Assembly (NCBI GenBank): GCA_027404165.1
Contig: DAHZCG010000006.1
Span: 62,001-126,000, forward strand
Origin: Geobacteraceae bacterium
GTDB lineage: Bacteria; Desulfobacterota; Desulfuromonadia; Geobacterales; Pseudopelobacteraceae
DNA: 64,000 nucleotides
Direction of reading: 5' to 3'
The notes below the pieces were generated by a model, which saw nothing but the letters and a program-made list of their open reading frames with translations, was not told the DNA's origin and ran no database searches. The translations under genes and the position numbers were made by a program. This document shows, piece by piece, positions 42,942 through 52,462 of the stretch (its first letter is position 1; each line of letters opens with the position of its first letter).

Positions 42942-44030
42942 TCAGCGTCCAAGCATAATACCGAGGTCTTCGGCCGTACGCACGATTTCCCCCTCCGGAT
43001 CAACCAAGTTCAGATCACACGTGGCGTCCTCAAGAGTCACCGTCTCTATTTTTCTGCCCCGCAGACACGCCATCCGGCCAAACTCGGCGGCAGCAACCAT
43101 TGCAACCGCTTTGGTGCCAAAACGACTTCCCAATGCACGGTCAAAAGTAGTGGGTGAACCGCCGCGCTGCAGATGGCCAAGAACAGTAACACGGACATCC
43201 ATCTCCAGACATTGCGCGATCTGTTTTGCCACATATTGCCCGATGCCGCCCAGGCGTTCAATAAGATTTCGTTCGTCGGCCTCCTTTGCCACTACCCGGT
43301 CACCACCGGCAGGGAAAGCCCCTTCTGCTACGACAAGAACACTAAATCGGCTACCCCGGTCGGAACGCCTATGAATTGCCGTACAGACACTGGCAAAATC
43401 AAAAGGTATTTCAGGGATCAGGATAACATCGGCACCTCCTGCGATGCCGGCTTCCAGGGCAATCCAGCCTGCATATCGCCCCATTACCTCCAGAATCATC
43501 ACCCGGTGGTGGCTTTCTGCAGTGGTGTGCAGTTTGTCCAGGGCGTCGGTGGCGGTTTCAAGCGCGGTATTATATCCAAATGTGACGTCGGTTCCGCACA
43601 GGTCATTATCAATGGTCTTGGGTATTCCAACTATCGGAACACCTTTTTTCACCAGTTCCAGCGCAATCTTGAGTGACCCCTCACCACCCACGACAATCAG
43701 CGCATCGAGTCCCAGCGCACGAATATTTTCTACCACCTTGTCGGATAGATCGACAAGGACGGTCTTGCCTGCCTGGTCCACCGGGAAGGAAAATGGATTA
43801 CCGCGGTTAGTGGTGCCCAGAATGGTGCCGCCCCGAGGCAAAATTCCACGGACGCTCTCCAGAGTCAGAAATCTGCATTTGCTGAGATCGAGCAGACCGT
43901 CGAAACCGTCTTCGATCCCGATTACTTCCCAATCATGCCGGATAATGGCACTTTTGACCACGCCACGAATAACAGCATTCAGACCGGGGCAGTCGCCACC
44001 GCCAGTGAGTATGCCGATTTTTTTGCTCAT
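42942..44030 (-). CDS. pfkA: 6-phosphofructokinase (first copy, group with PKTIDND motif)
   Basis: Phosphorylates fructose 6-phosphate. 362 aa from ATG 44030, with GGAGA 6 nt upstream; the frame extends 41 codons further without similarity. Seen: GILTGGGDCPGLNA, VVGGEGSLKIA, GIPKTIDNDL. The Gly of GGEGS (not Asp) argues for ATP as donor, while PKTIDND rather than PGTIDND is the form I recall in mixed ATP/PPi group III enzymes, so the phosphoryl donor is uncertain. A second, clearly different pfk lies at 56022-56984. Confidence 0.88.
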   Translation of the reverse strand: MSKKIGILTGGGDCPGLNAVIRGVVKSAIIRHDWEVIGIEDGFDGLLDLSKCRFLTLESVRGILPRGGTILGTTNRGNPFSFPVDQAGKTVLVDLSDKVVENIRALGLDALIVVGGEGSLKIALELVKKGVPIVGIPKTIDNDLCGTDVTFGYNTALETATDALDKLHTTAESHHRVMILEVMGRYAGWIALEAGIAGGADVILIPEIPFDFASVCTAIHRRSDRGSRFSVLVVAEGAFPAGGDRVVAKEADERNLIERLGGIGQYVAKQIAQCLEMDVRVTVLGHLQRGGSPTTFDRALGSRFGTKAVAMVAAAEFGRMACLRGRKIETVTLEDATCDLNLVDPEGEIVRTAEDLGIMLGR

Positions 44031-44293
44031 GAGAATCTCCTGTAAAGTGTCTATCTTCACTGTGAATATTGAAAGCACATTATGTAGGTTATGTTGCCAT
44101 ATCACAAGTAAAGCGCAAGACAGCACTGTTTTTTGCCGATCCGCCCAATACAACCTGAATAAATTATTGCAGTTTATCCTTTAAATGGTGGTATTTGTCT
44201 CTCTTCTTCGTTCTGCAATCAAGGAAAACTTCCGGGACGCCCAAGCTGTACATATGAAGCGAGCGGTGTTAAGATCGGAAAATAGGAGTAACT

Positions 44294-45607
44294 ATGAAAA
44301 TTACAACAATCATCGCCACAATCGTCGCTGTTCTGGGGTTCGGTATTTTTTACTTTCGTGGCACACCCGGTCCTGTGCTTACACTTTCCTCCATACCGGG
44401 GCCCATTTCGGCAAAACGAGAACTGACTTTGACGCTTCGGGATTCCGGTGCCGCGCTAAAAGAAGTTACGGTAAATGCCGTCCAGGGTGACCGGACCATA
44501 ATTCTCATCTCCAAGCAGTACCCTCTTGGTATCCGTGAGGCACGGGAATCCATCAAACTGGCGCAATCCGGTCTCAAAGAGGGTCCCTTTACGCTGCTGA
44601 TCACCGCAACCGACCGGTCATTCTACCACTTCGGCGCGGGCAACAGCACCCTTCAGTCTCTGCACTTTGACTACCAGAATACTCCACCCACCGTGATGGT
44701 CCTCAGCACCGCACATAATCTCTCCCGGGGAGGAGCAGGGCTGGTGGTATACACCCTGAACAGAGAAGTTGAACGAACCGGTGTCACCTTCGGCAACCGC
44801 TTCTTTCCCGGCTACCGGCAGTCCGGCGATCGCTACGCCTGTCTGTTCGCCTTTCCCTACGATGCAGAAGAAAAGAGCTATGTACCGAGAGTGCTCGCCG
44901 TAGACCGTGCCGGAAACGAGCGACAGGCAGGGATCTATTTCCACCTGATTCCCAAATCCTTTCCAAACGACCGGATCAATCTGAGCGACAGCTTTCTGGA
45001 GAAGGTAGCCGCCGAATTCAAGGGCCAGTTTCCGCAGGCGACAAGCCCCCTCGATGTTTACCTGAAGGTAAATGGTGAACTGAGGGAACACGATCTCAAA
45101 TTTCTCACCGAATGCGGCCTAAAGACCTCTCCTGTACCTCTTTGGGAGGGGAATTTCCTCCGCCTGCCCAAATCAGCTCCCCTTGGCAGTTTCGCCCAGC
45201 GGCGCAGCTATTTTTATCAGGGAAAGCAAGTCGACCAACAAAACCACCTCGGCATAGACCTCGCGTCCCTGGCTCACGCTCCGGTGCCAGCCGCCAACAG
45301 CGGCACGGTTGTCTACGCCGACAATCTCGGAGTCTATGGTCAATGCATTATTATCGATCACGGTCTGGGGCTGCAGACCCTTTATGGGCATCTGAGCCGA
45401 ATCGCCGTGAAGTCCGGAGACAAAGTGCATAAGGGGCAGATCATCGGCAACACCGGCGATACCGGTCTTGCCGGCGGAGACCATCTCCACTTTGGAGTCG
45501 TCATCTCCGGCGAACAGGTAAATCCGATCGAGTGGTGGGATTCATCCTGGATCAAAAACAACATCAGTGGCAAACTCACAACCGGAAAGGTATCCAAGGA
45601 GCAGTAA
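44294..45607 (+). CDS. M23-family (LytM-type) peptidoglycan endopeptidase
   Basis: 437 aa with one N-terminal membrane segment (about 5-22), a long beta-rich periplasmic region (25-300) and a C-terminal M23 domain: zinc ligands His/Asp in NHLGIDLA and His in GDHLHFGVV; YGHLS and KGQIIG are also typical. An Ig-like middle may sense or position the enzyme. The gene is 2 nt before a LysM-domain gene in the same orientation, so the two probably act on the wall together. Confidence 0.9.
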   Translation: MKITTIIATIVAVLGFGIFYFRGTPGPVLTLSSIPGPISAKRELTLTLRDSGAALKEVTVNAVQGDRTIILISKQYPLGIREARESIKLAQSGLKEGPFTLLITATDRSFYHFGAGNSTLQSLHFDYQNTPPTVMVLSTAHNLSRGGAGLVVYTLNREVERTGVTFGNRFFPGYRQSGDRYACLFAFPYDAEEKSYVPRVLAVDRAGNERQAGIYFHLIPKSFPNDRINLSDSFLEKVAAEFKGQFPQATSPLDVYLKVNGELREHDLKFLTECGLKTSPVPLWEGNFLRLPKSAPLGSFAQRRSYFYQGKQVDQQNHLGIDLASLAHAPVPAANSGTVVYADNLGVYGQCIIIDHGLGLQTLYGHLSRIAVKSGDKVHKGQIIGNTGDTGLAGGDHLHFGVVISGEQVNPIEWWDSSWIKNNISGKLTTGKVSKEQ

Positions 45608-45609
45608 CA

Positions 45610-46611
45610 ATGGGGATGGTCAGAACATCAGCAGCATTCTTACTGATGGCAATCATTTTGATGCCAGGAGTGGTCACTGCTGCGCAGGAAGAATTCGATA
45701 TAGACCTCAAGGAGTTGCGTCACGGCAGCAACAACGCGAAACCACACCATGCTCCGCAGCCATCCCCCCCCGCCCCGTTTGAGATTAACCTAAAGGAGTT
45801 GCGCAGGATCGCCCCCCCACTGGCCGCCAAACCAGAAAAGCACAAACGTCATGCCCCGGCTGCAGCTGTTCCGAAGGCAGTCGGTGCTGCTGAATCCGGC
45901 CGGGACAGTATTCACGTGGTTCAGCCGGGAGAGAACCTGTTCATTATTCTGATGAAACGGTACGGGCTGACTAACCAGGCTGCCGAGAAGTTGATTCCTG
46001 AGATTATGCGCTTGAACGGAATTGCATCGCCACAAGGGCTCAAGATTGGACAACGCCTGCATATTCCTCTACAAGCCGGAAACGAAAAAAACATCCCCGC
46101 ACCGCATATCACCGAGCCGGAAGCTGGCAAGCGGGAGCCTGCTGCAGCACCTGACACCACAATTCCGCCCCCCCTCCCAAAACCAGCTGCAATTCCGTTT
46201 GCGATCACCAGCATCAGCGTCATGTCGGCTCCCCCCTGTAAACTGGCGCATGACATAGCGGAAAAAATGGGACTGCTGGTATCTACCGTTACCAGAATCA
46301 AGGGGTCTGAACCCGTTAGTGCAACCTATGCCAGCCGGCGTGTGATCGTCGTCTGCGGGCTCTCCGAGGCAGAGCAGCTTACCTATGAACGCCTTCTGGG
46401 CCATAACGGCACTCAGCTCCTGGCTTTCAATGAGGACGATTCCGACGCCAGCGTTGTTGAAAAGCTGGCTAATCAACTGGGACTGGTGTTCCGCAAGTAT
46501 TCAGCTGACTCTGCTGCTCTTCCCCTGACCTATATTTTCAGCCCATTTGGTAACTGGTCTCAAGAGCTGCAACTGACCATCATACCAGCCCTACCATTCA
46601 AGGCATACTGA
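45610..46611 (+). CDS. Secreted LysM-domain protein
   Basis: 333 aa from ATG 45610, with AAGGAG 8 nt upstream and immediately behind the M23 gene. Signal peptide 1-24 (ending VVTAAQ). Two copies of a short motif (DIDLKELRHG and EINLKELRRI) at about 28 and 59, then a LysM domain (VVQPGENLFIIL to GQRLHIPL) and a C-terminal alpha/beta region (190-330) unknown to me. The repeat of LKELR may bind a partner. Confidence 0.78.
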   Translation: MGMVRTSAAFLLMAIILMPGVVTAAQEEFDIDLKELRHGSNNAKPHHAPQPSPPAPFEINLKELRRIAPPLAAKPEKHKRHAPAAAVPKAVGAAESGRDSIHVVQPGENLFIILMKRYGLTNQAAEKLIPEIMRLNGIASPQGLKIGQRLHIPLQAGNEKNIPAPHITEPEAGKREPAAAPDTTIPPPLPKPAAIPFAITSISVMSAPPCKLAHDIAEKMGLLVSTVTRIKGSEPVSATYASRRVIVVCGLSEAEQLTYERLLGHNGTQLLAFNEDDSDASVVEKLANQLGLVFRKYSADSAALPLTYIFSPFGNWSQELQLTIIPALPFKAY

Positions 46612-46766
46612 ACGCGAAATACCTTTAAAATCATCTTGATGCTTCCTCTGCTTGTAGTTATAAAGAAGAAACGTTCATATTTATTTAAAATCGTGGGGAA
46701 CTCTGTTAATCTGCTAGCCATTGCATGACGTGTTAATTTTTTTTAGAAATTTAAGGAGCATACTCC

Positions 46767-47480
46767 ATGGTACCGACAGCCACAATCCAGACTATCCTGA
46801 TCGTAGACGATGAGCCGCTTAGTGTCGCAATGCTCAGTAGCCTGCTTGAGGATGAGTATCATGTCACCATGGCCAATAGCGGACGGGAAGCACTGGAGAT
46901 TATCTCCAGGCAGCCTCCTGATCTGATCCTGCTCGACATCCTCATGCCGGTTATGGACGGGTACGAAGTATTCCGTATTGTTAAACGGAATCCGGCACTC
47001 AGAAATGTGCCGATCCTGTTTATAACTGCACTGGGTGAGGCGGAGTGCGAATCTGAGGGGCTGGAGATGGGAGCGGGAGACTATATTGTCAAACCATTTA
47101 ATCCTTCCTTGGTCAGACTGAGAGTCAGAAACCATCTTGAATTAAAGCGTCAGAGAGACCTGCTGACGGCGCGAACGGAGGAACTGCAGCGCCTTAATAG
47201 CGAACTGGCCCGCGAAGTAGAGGAACGATGCAGTGTTCAGCAATCCAACGAGCAGCTCATCAGCGAACTTCGCTCCGCCATGGCAGAGGTTAAAACACTC
47301 AGCGGACTGCTCCCTATCTGCGCATCATGCAAGAAGGTACGTGATGACCAGGGTTACTGGAGCCAGATTGAGAGCTATATCAGAAAGCATTCCGATATTT
47401 CCTTCAGTCATGGACTATGTACGGAGTGTGCTCACAAGCTCTACCCTGAATTTTACACCACAAACCCAACGCAGGATTGA
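46767..47480 (+). CDS. Response regulator with coiled coil and Cys4 output domain
   Basis: 237 aa. A receiver domain (about 8-125) with ILIVDDEP, acceptor Asp in LILLDILMP and Lys in YIVKPFN. A coiled coil (about 128-185) leads to a C-terminal module LPICASCKKVRDDQGYW ... CTECAHKLYPE, with two CxxC pairs that could hold zinc. I recall this module at the ends of some PAS/REC signalling proteins; its output is unknown. AAGGAG precedes the start. No kinase is adjacent. Confidence 0.8.
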   Translation: MVPTATIQTILIVDDEPLSVAMLSSLLEDEYHVTMANSGREALEIISRQPPDLILLDILMPVMDGYEVFRIVKRNPALRNVPILFITALGEAECESEGLEMGAGDYIVKPFNPSLVRLRVRNHLELKRQRDLLTARTEELQRLNSELAREVEERCSVQQSNEQLISELRSAMAEVKTLSGLLPICASCKKVRDDQGYWSQIESYIRKHSDISFSHGLCTECAHKLYPEFYTTNPTQD

Positions 47481-47511
47481 CGGCCGAAACAGAAATAAAT
47501 ACTGCATCCGA

Positions 47512-48162
47512 TTAAAAGCCCACTCTCAGTCCGAGAACAGCATTATGGCTGAGATAATCCATAGTAAACGTATGACCATTCGCCTCAGTAAACCTGGGTC
47601 TGATGCTGCTGAAAAACCGATACCCGAGATCAAGATTCAGGTTGTCAGTCAGAGCATAATCAACTCCAGCCCCTAACTGGTAGCCAAAGACGATGTTTGA
47701 ACCACTGCCCATGGGCTGACCGGCAACCTTTAGGCCAGAGGCTTCAATCCGCGCGGCACCAAACCCGGCTCCCGCATACGGCGACCATCGGCCGTTGTCG
47801 TGCAACACACCGAAAAAGTTGACCAACAGACTGTCCGTCGTCACATTCCCGCCCCCCGTGAAGCTCCCTTCGACAAACTTCACCTTGTCGAGCCGGTTGT
47901 TGCGTCGAGTGTATTCAAGCTCGATCCTTCCGTTTCCGACAGGGTTACCGGGTTCAAGATCCCAGCCAATGACCGCACTTCCGAGCAATGCCGGATCAAA
48001 CTCGAAACCAAAGTCACCCAGAGTATCGGAGCTTTTGGCATCCATCAAGACGTCCCCACCCACGAAAGCCCCCACATAAGGACCTGCATGCTGCGCTATG
48101 GCCGGGCTGCAGAGCAAGAGCGGCAGGCATAAGGCGATTATTATCCGGCAGATTTGTTTCAT
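47512..48162 (-). CDS. Outer-membrane beta-barrel protein, Opa/OmpA-like barrel
   Basis: 216 aa from ATG 48162 (AGGAAGG six nt upstream); signal peptide 1-24 ending PAIAQ. The mature part alternates hydrophobic residues typical of an eight-stranded barrel (GPYVGAFVGGDV, YAGAGFGAARIEASG, NLDLGYRFFSS) and ends LGLRVGF with terminal Phe. It follows the Ig-like lipoprotein gene by 37 nt. Confidence 0.82.
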   Translation of the reverse strand: MKQICRIIIALCLPLLLCSPAIAQHAGPYVGAFVGGDVLMDAKSSDTLGDFGFEFDPALLGSAVIGWDLEPGNPVGNGRIELEYTRRNNRLDKVKFVEGSFTGGGNVTTDSLLVNFFGVLHDNGRWSPYAGAGFGAARIEASGLKVAGQPMGSGSNIVFGYQLGAGVDYALTDNLNLDLGYRFFSSIRPRFTEANGHTFTMDYLSHNAVLGLRVGF

Positions 48163-48199
48163 GCAATACCTTCCTGATATCGGTAATGAATCTGACAAA

Positions 48200-49948
48200 C
48201 TAAGGTCCTGTGACCGTGATGGTAGTGGCCAGGATTGGGGTCATGCCGCCGAAACTCGCCGTAAGTTTCGCCACACCGTTATCAACCCCCAAGACCAGCC
48301 CCGGTTGGTTAACACTGTCGGCCAGAATGGCGATGTTCGGATTGTCGACCGTCCAGGTCGTATCGGCGGTCACATCAACGGAGGTGCCATCGCTGTAGCC
48401 AGCCATTGCTGAGAACTGAACCTGATTGCCGGCAGCCACTGAAGAAATTTGCGGCGATATGGTCAGACTCCTGAGGGTCCGCGTTGCAACCATAACGGTG
48501 ACTGGAAATTGAGTCGAAAACGTTACGCCGTTATACATATACGTGGCACTGATCGTAGTAGTACCGGAAGCTACGCCGGTGACGCGTTCCGTTCCAAATC
48601 CGCCGGTCGCTACCGTAGCTTTCGCCGTGTCGCCGGATGTCAAGGTACTGAGGGAAGTTACGTCCTGGCTCGTCCCGTCCCCAAAGTTGGCGGTCACGGT
48701 TAAGGGGCTGCTGGTCCCGGCAGTCAGATTCAGGGTTGCAGGGGAAAGCGCAATGGACAGGAGCTGTGGTGCGGTAACCCTCAGAGTGGTTGTGAAGGGG
48801 ATAAAGGGGGTAATAGTGGCCGTAATTATAGTCGACTGTGTCGCCGCAAGGGCGGTCAGCCATTCCAGATTACCTCCAGCGGCGGTTACCGATGCCCGGG
48901 ATGGATCGGCCGACGTCCACTGAACCGCCCCGGTGATGTCCCGTATGCTGCCATTGCTGAAAGTTCCGGTGGCAGTCATGCGGACGCGTGTATTATTGGC
49001 CAAAGTAACAATGGTGGTGGCGGCCGGTGAGATGGTAAACGAGGTTAAATTGCCGCCAGTCACTTTGAGATTCGATGCCCCGCTGACACCATTCAGAGTG
49101 GCGTTAATAGAGGTCGTTCCCTGCGAGAGAGTTGTGGCTGCACCACCGGTGGTGGCGATTGTTGCTACGGCAGGGTTGGACGAGCTCCAGGTAACCTGAG
49201 AGGTTATGTCAGGAGTTGTTCCATCGGAAAAATGGCCGGTAGCTGTGAAACTATCTGTGGATGACAAACTCAGCACCGAGGGATTGGCCGGCAAGACCGT
49301 AATCGTTTGCAGCACCGGCTCCGTGACAGTCAGTAGTGTAGTGGCACTGATGCCGCCAACAAAAGTAGCGCTGATTGTCGAAGGACCAGCAGCAATGGCT
49401 TGAACAAAGCCCTTGTTGCCGGGATCGTCACTGACAGTTGCCACCGCTGTATCGCTCGAAGCCCAGGCGACATCGAAGGTCAGGTCCTGGGTTGTGTTAT
49501 CCGAGAAGGCGCCGAGTGCAGTGAATTGGGTGTTCAGACCTTTGGCGACGGTTGGAGCATCAGGGGAGATTGTCAGAGCAGTGATGGTAGCCGAGCTTAC
49601 CGTCAGTTTGAACGTAGCCGACACGCTCCCCACGGTCGCGGTCAGGGTGGCGGTTCCCGGGGAACTGCCGGTCACCCGGTTCGGGCTCGCCGCAGTAACA
49701 AACGCGGCCACGGCCGGAGAATCGCTCGACCAGGTCACCTGATCGGTAATGTCACGGGTGAATATCCCCGAAAAGTTGCCTTTTGCCGTAAGCGTAGTGG
49801 AAGTGTGCGCAGCTATGGTCGATGTGACGGCAACGATCTCGATTGAAGTCAGCGGTACGAAATCATTGTTCCTGGTCGGAGTTCCATCCCAACCACAGCC
49901 GGATAACAGCACCATCATAATGAAACCCGAGCATAACAGGTTAATCAT
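48200..49948 (-). CDS. Lipoprotein with six Ig-like (BIG2-type) repeats
   Basis: 582 aa from ATG 49948 (GGAGG six nt upstream). Signal sequence with lipobox LLSGC. About six repeats of 85-95 residues follow, each with LTSI/LTISP at the start, FSDGT..DIT in the middle and W-S-S-D/N-P-A-VATV before a GTATLTA-type strand. The fold is of bacterial surface adhesin or scaffolding type. It is Thr/Ser/Ala-rich. Adjacent is a barrel protein, possibly its outer-membrane partner. Confidence 0.85.
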   Translation of the reverse strand: MINLLCSGFIMMVLLSGCGWDGTPTRNNDFVPLTSIEIVAVTSTIAAHTSTTLTAKGNFSGIFTRDITDQVTWSSDSPAVAAFVTAASPNRVTGSSPGTATLTATVGSVSATFKLTVSSATITALTISPDAPTVAKGLNTQFTALGAFSDNTTQDLTFDVAWASSDTAVATVSDDPGNKGFVQAIAAGPSTISATFVGGISATTLLTVTEPVLQTITVLPANPSVLSLSSTDSFTATGHFSDGTTPDITSQVTWSSSNPAVATIATTGGAATTLSQGTTSINATLNGVSGASNLKVTGGNLTSFTISPAATTIVTLANNTRVRMTATGTFSNGSIRDITGAVQWTSADPSRASVTAAGGNLEWLTALAATQSTIITATITPFIPFTTTLRVTAPQLLSIALSPATLNLTAGTSSPLTVTANFGDGTSQDVTSLSTLTSGDTAKATVATGGFGTERVTGVASGTTTISATYMYNGVTFSTQFPVTVMVATRTLRSLTISPQISSVAAGNQVQFSAMAGYSDGTSVDVTADTTWTVDNPNIAILADSVNQPGLVLGVDNGVAKLTASFGGMTPILATTITVTGP

Positions 49949-50097
49949 GCACACCCTCCGAGACCCTTAATTTCATATATATACACGTATGGATATGCCA
50001 GCCTCACAACACTGCATCACTGCAAGAGTAACAGTGAAAGTGGCATTGTCAACCGACCGGCGTAACCCCGGCAGCAATCATTGCACGGCGTTGTGGC

Positions 50098-52125
50098 TCA
50101 CTCTGCTTTCCCGCCCTGTGGCACCTCTCCGGCACCTGGTACAGGCTGCTGCCCGCCAGTATCCGGCGGTGGCGGAGCTATCGGAGTAGCGGGAACTCCA
50201 CCGTGCGCGGAACAGGATTCCTTCGGTTCGGTCCCGGCTATAAAGAATTCATCACGTTTTTCCGGACAGTCAGGCGTAGCCAGGCAACCAGTCACAGGGT
50301 CGATGGATACGGAAACAACCGTGTCCGGCCGGGTGAAATCAACTACCGGTTTCGTTGCCACAGCCGTGCGCATAAACCGTTCCCAGATCGGAGCAGCGAC
50401 AGCCCCTCCGGTAAAGCCTTTTCCCCCCGGCTTGGGTTTATCATATCCTACCCACACGCCGGTGATTATTTGCGGGGTATACCCGACAAACCAGGCATCC
50501 CGATAATCATCGGTCGTACCGGTCTTCCCGGCAGAGGGATGAACCCGGCTGAATTTTTTAAGGTTCTTGGCGGTGCCATACCTCAGGACGTCCTTGAGCA
50601 TCTGAGTGGTAACATAAGCTGTCGCCGGGGAAAGTACCGGTGTAACTGTCGAAGGATTTTCGGTCCAGGTACGACGATGGCGATCATATATCCGGATAAT
50701 AGCCCTTTCGGCAGGTCGCAACCCTCCGGTGGCCAGGGGGGTATACGCCAGCACCAGATTATTCAGGGTAACTTCATTCGTTCCCAGGGCCAGGGAAAGG
50801 CCGTTCTCTGCCCGTAGCGGCAGCCCCATTTTTCCGGCAAAATCAACAAAATACGGGACGCCGACAGCCTCCAGCAGCTTGATCGTAATTACATTATTGG
50901 AATAAGCCAGGGCCTGCCTGAGGGAAAGGTCCCCATACTGTTCTCTCCCATAATTCTGCGGCTTCCAGATTTCATTATTGCCTCGATCGTAGCTTACCGG
51001 TGTATCATCCATGATACTGGCGGCTGTAAACCCCTTCTCCAGGGCTGCGGCATAAATCAGCGGTTTGATGGCCGAACCGGGCTGACGCCGAGCAGAAAAA
51101 GCGCGGTTATACGAACTTTTGGTTGTGTCGACTCCCCCAACTGCCGCAAGCACATCTCCAGTTGCCGCGTCCAGACAGACCAAGGCGCCTTGTAGTTGTG
51201 GAGAAATTCGTTTCACCCCATCTTGCAATGCTTTTTCAGCCACTTTTTGCAGATTCAGGTCCATGGCGGCGGTAACCTCCAATCCCCCCTGCTCAACAAT
51301 ATCCGCCCCGTAGCGTTCAATCAGTTTGCCCCGGATATACGCCATATACTGTGGAGCCTGCCCCCGAGGCGGATAGGTAACACGTTGCAACCTCAGTTTC
51401 TGCTTCTGGCGGGAAGTAATCATCTTCAACTCCACCATGCGCTTGAGTACCATGTCCCTACGTCCCGTAACAGGGGCCGATTTTCCAAACGGATTGTAGC
51501 GGGCAGGATTTTTCTGCACACCAGCCAGCAGGGCGCACTCGGCGTCGGTCAACTCTTCCGGATTTTTATCAAAATAGAGGCGTGCGGCCTGAACAATACC
51601 CCATGCCCCGTTGCCGTAATAGATTTCGTTGAAATACATCTCCAGAATCTGTTTTTTACTGTATTTCTCTTCAAAGTCCATGGCCATGCGGGCTTCTTCA
51701 AGCTTTCGTTCGATGGTTTTCACCCCGGACAGATACCTGTTTTTGATCAACTGCTGGGTGATTGTTGACCCTCCTTCAGCCATTCGCCCTTTAACAACAT
51801 CTTTCACCAGCGCCCGGGCAATACCGCGGATATCAATCCCTCCATGTTCGTAAAAGCGGGCATCTTCAATGGCCACCACTGCATTTTGCAGAAACACGGG
51901 AATGCGATCGATAGGAGCCCAATACCTTTTCTCCGGCAGTAATCGACCAACAAAACGTCTATGGTTGTCAAATATTTTAATAGAGGTATATCCGGGAGCC
52001 AGCAAGGGATAGGTTGCAATGTTTTCTTGAGCTGAAGCCGAGCAGACAAAGACTGCAACCAACAGAACCGTTAGAATTGCAGAATAAAAAATATTCTTGC
52101 GGCAGAAGCATTTCGCGATAATCAA
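50098..52125 (-). CDS. Class A penicillin-binding protein (glycosyltransferase/transpeptidase)
   Basis: 675 aa. An N-terminal signal anchor (about 12-32) is followed by the GT51 domain with VAIEDARFYEHGG and GGSTITQQL. The transpeptidase has Ser-x-x-Lys in PGSAIKP, SNN in AYSNNVI, and KTGTT. The C-terminus is Pro/Gly-rich. It synthesises and cross-links peptidoglycan in the periplasm. PBP1A/1B subtype not resolved. Confidence 0.93.
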   Translation of the reverse strand: MIIAKCFCRKNIFYSAILTVLLVAVFVCSASAQENIATYPLLAPGYTSIKIFDNHRRFVGRLLPEKRYWAPIDRIPVFLQNAVVAIEDARFYEHGGIDIRGIARALVKDVVKGRMAEGGSTITQQLIKNRYLSGVKTIERKLEEARMAMDFEEKYSKKQILEMYFNEIYYGNGAWGIVQAARLYFDKNPEELTDAECALLAGVQKNPARYNPFGKSAPVTGRRDMVLKRMVELKMITSRQKQKLRLQRVTYPPRGQAPQYMAYIRGKLIERYGADIVEQGGLEVTAAMDLNLQKVAEKALQDGVKRISPQLQGALVCLDAATGDVLAAVGGVDTTKSSYNRAFSARRQPGSAIKPLIYAAALEKGFTAASIMDDTPVSYDRGNNEIWKPQNYGREQYGDLSLRQALAYSNNVITIKLLEAVGVPYFVDFAGKMGLPLRAENGLSLALGTNEVTLNNLVLAYTPLATGGLRPAERAIIRIYDRHRRTWTENPSTVTPVLSPATAYVTTQMLKDVLRYGTAKNLKKFSRVHPSAGKTGTTDDYRDAWFVGYTPQIITGVWVGYDKPKPGGKGFTGGAVAAPIWERFMRTAVATKPVVDFTRPDTVVSVSIDPVTGCLATPDCPEKRDEFFIAGTEPKESCSAHGGVPATPIAPPPPDTGGQQPVPGAGEVPQGGKAE

Positions 52126-52404
52126 AGTATTTTATTCACTCCTTCAAGGATTTTGACTGTAAGCTGACGCTGGAACAGAAAGCTGACAACCTTTTTTTAC
52201 GTGCCTATACTACCTCTATTCCTTGCGAAGCACAACAGCACGCGCTGTTGTACGTACACTTTGTGAAAAACCTGCACGCAGGACACCCCGCACTGTTCTC
52301 TTATAACACATCAGCCGTATTTTTAAACAGCACGCCCCATTTTTGGTGATGTTCCCATAGCATTCAATGCACATAACCCACTGGTTCCGCGGGACCTTTT
52401 GTTT
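52126..52404. other. Upstream region between the PBP and the ACT-like gene
   Basis: No gene. Contains inverted repeats ACAACAGC / GCTGTTGT (52232-52251) and CCTGC / GCAGG (52271-52282). The region separates two divergent genes and probably carries the activator sites for the sigma-54 promoter at 52405. Confidence 0.5.
52232..52251. promoter_or_regulatory. Palindrome, candidate enhancer-binding site
   Basis: ACAACAGC ACGC GCTGTTGT, perfect 8-bp arms with 4-nt spacer. It sits about 180 nt before the predicted start of the sigma-54 promoter, the usual distance for an enhancer-binding protein. The sites do not match the NtrC consensus. Confidence 0.5.
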
Positions 52405-52420
52405 TGGCACACCCTGTGCT
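52405..52420 (+). promoter_or_regulatory. Sigma-54 promoter
   Basis: TGGCACACCCTGTGCT matches TGGCACGNNNNTTGCW at all but two fixed positions, with the invariant GG-N10-GC spacing. Start expected near 52431, about 30 nt before the ATG at 52463. A small hairpin CTGTGC TTCA GCACAG overlaps the -12 element. Confidence 0.75.
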
Positions 52421-52462
52421 TCAGCACAGTACAACACGCAAATTTTAAACAAGGAGACAGTC

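Noticed and set aside
42942..44030. Recent duplication of pfkA with the copy at 56022
   Set aside because: The two proteins differ in length and in key motifs, so they are old paralogues of different groups.
48098..49846. Several long plus-strand frames opposite the Ig-repeat lipoprotein
   Set aside because: They mirror a repetitive Thr/Ser/Ala-rich coding sequence and have no ribosome binding sites or family motifs.
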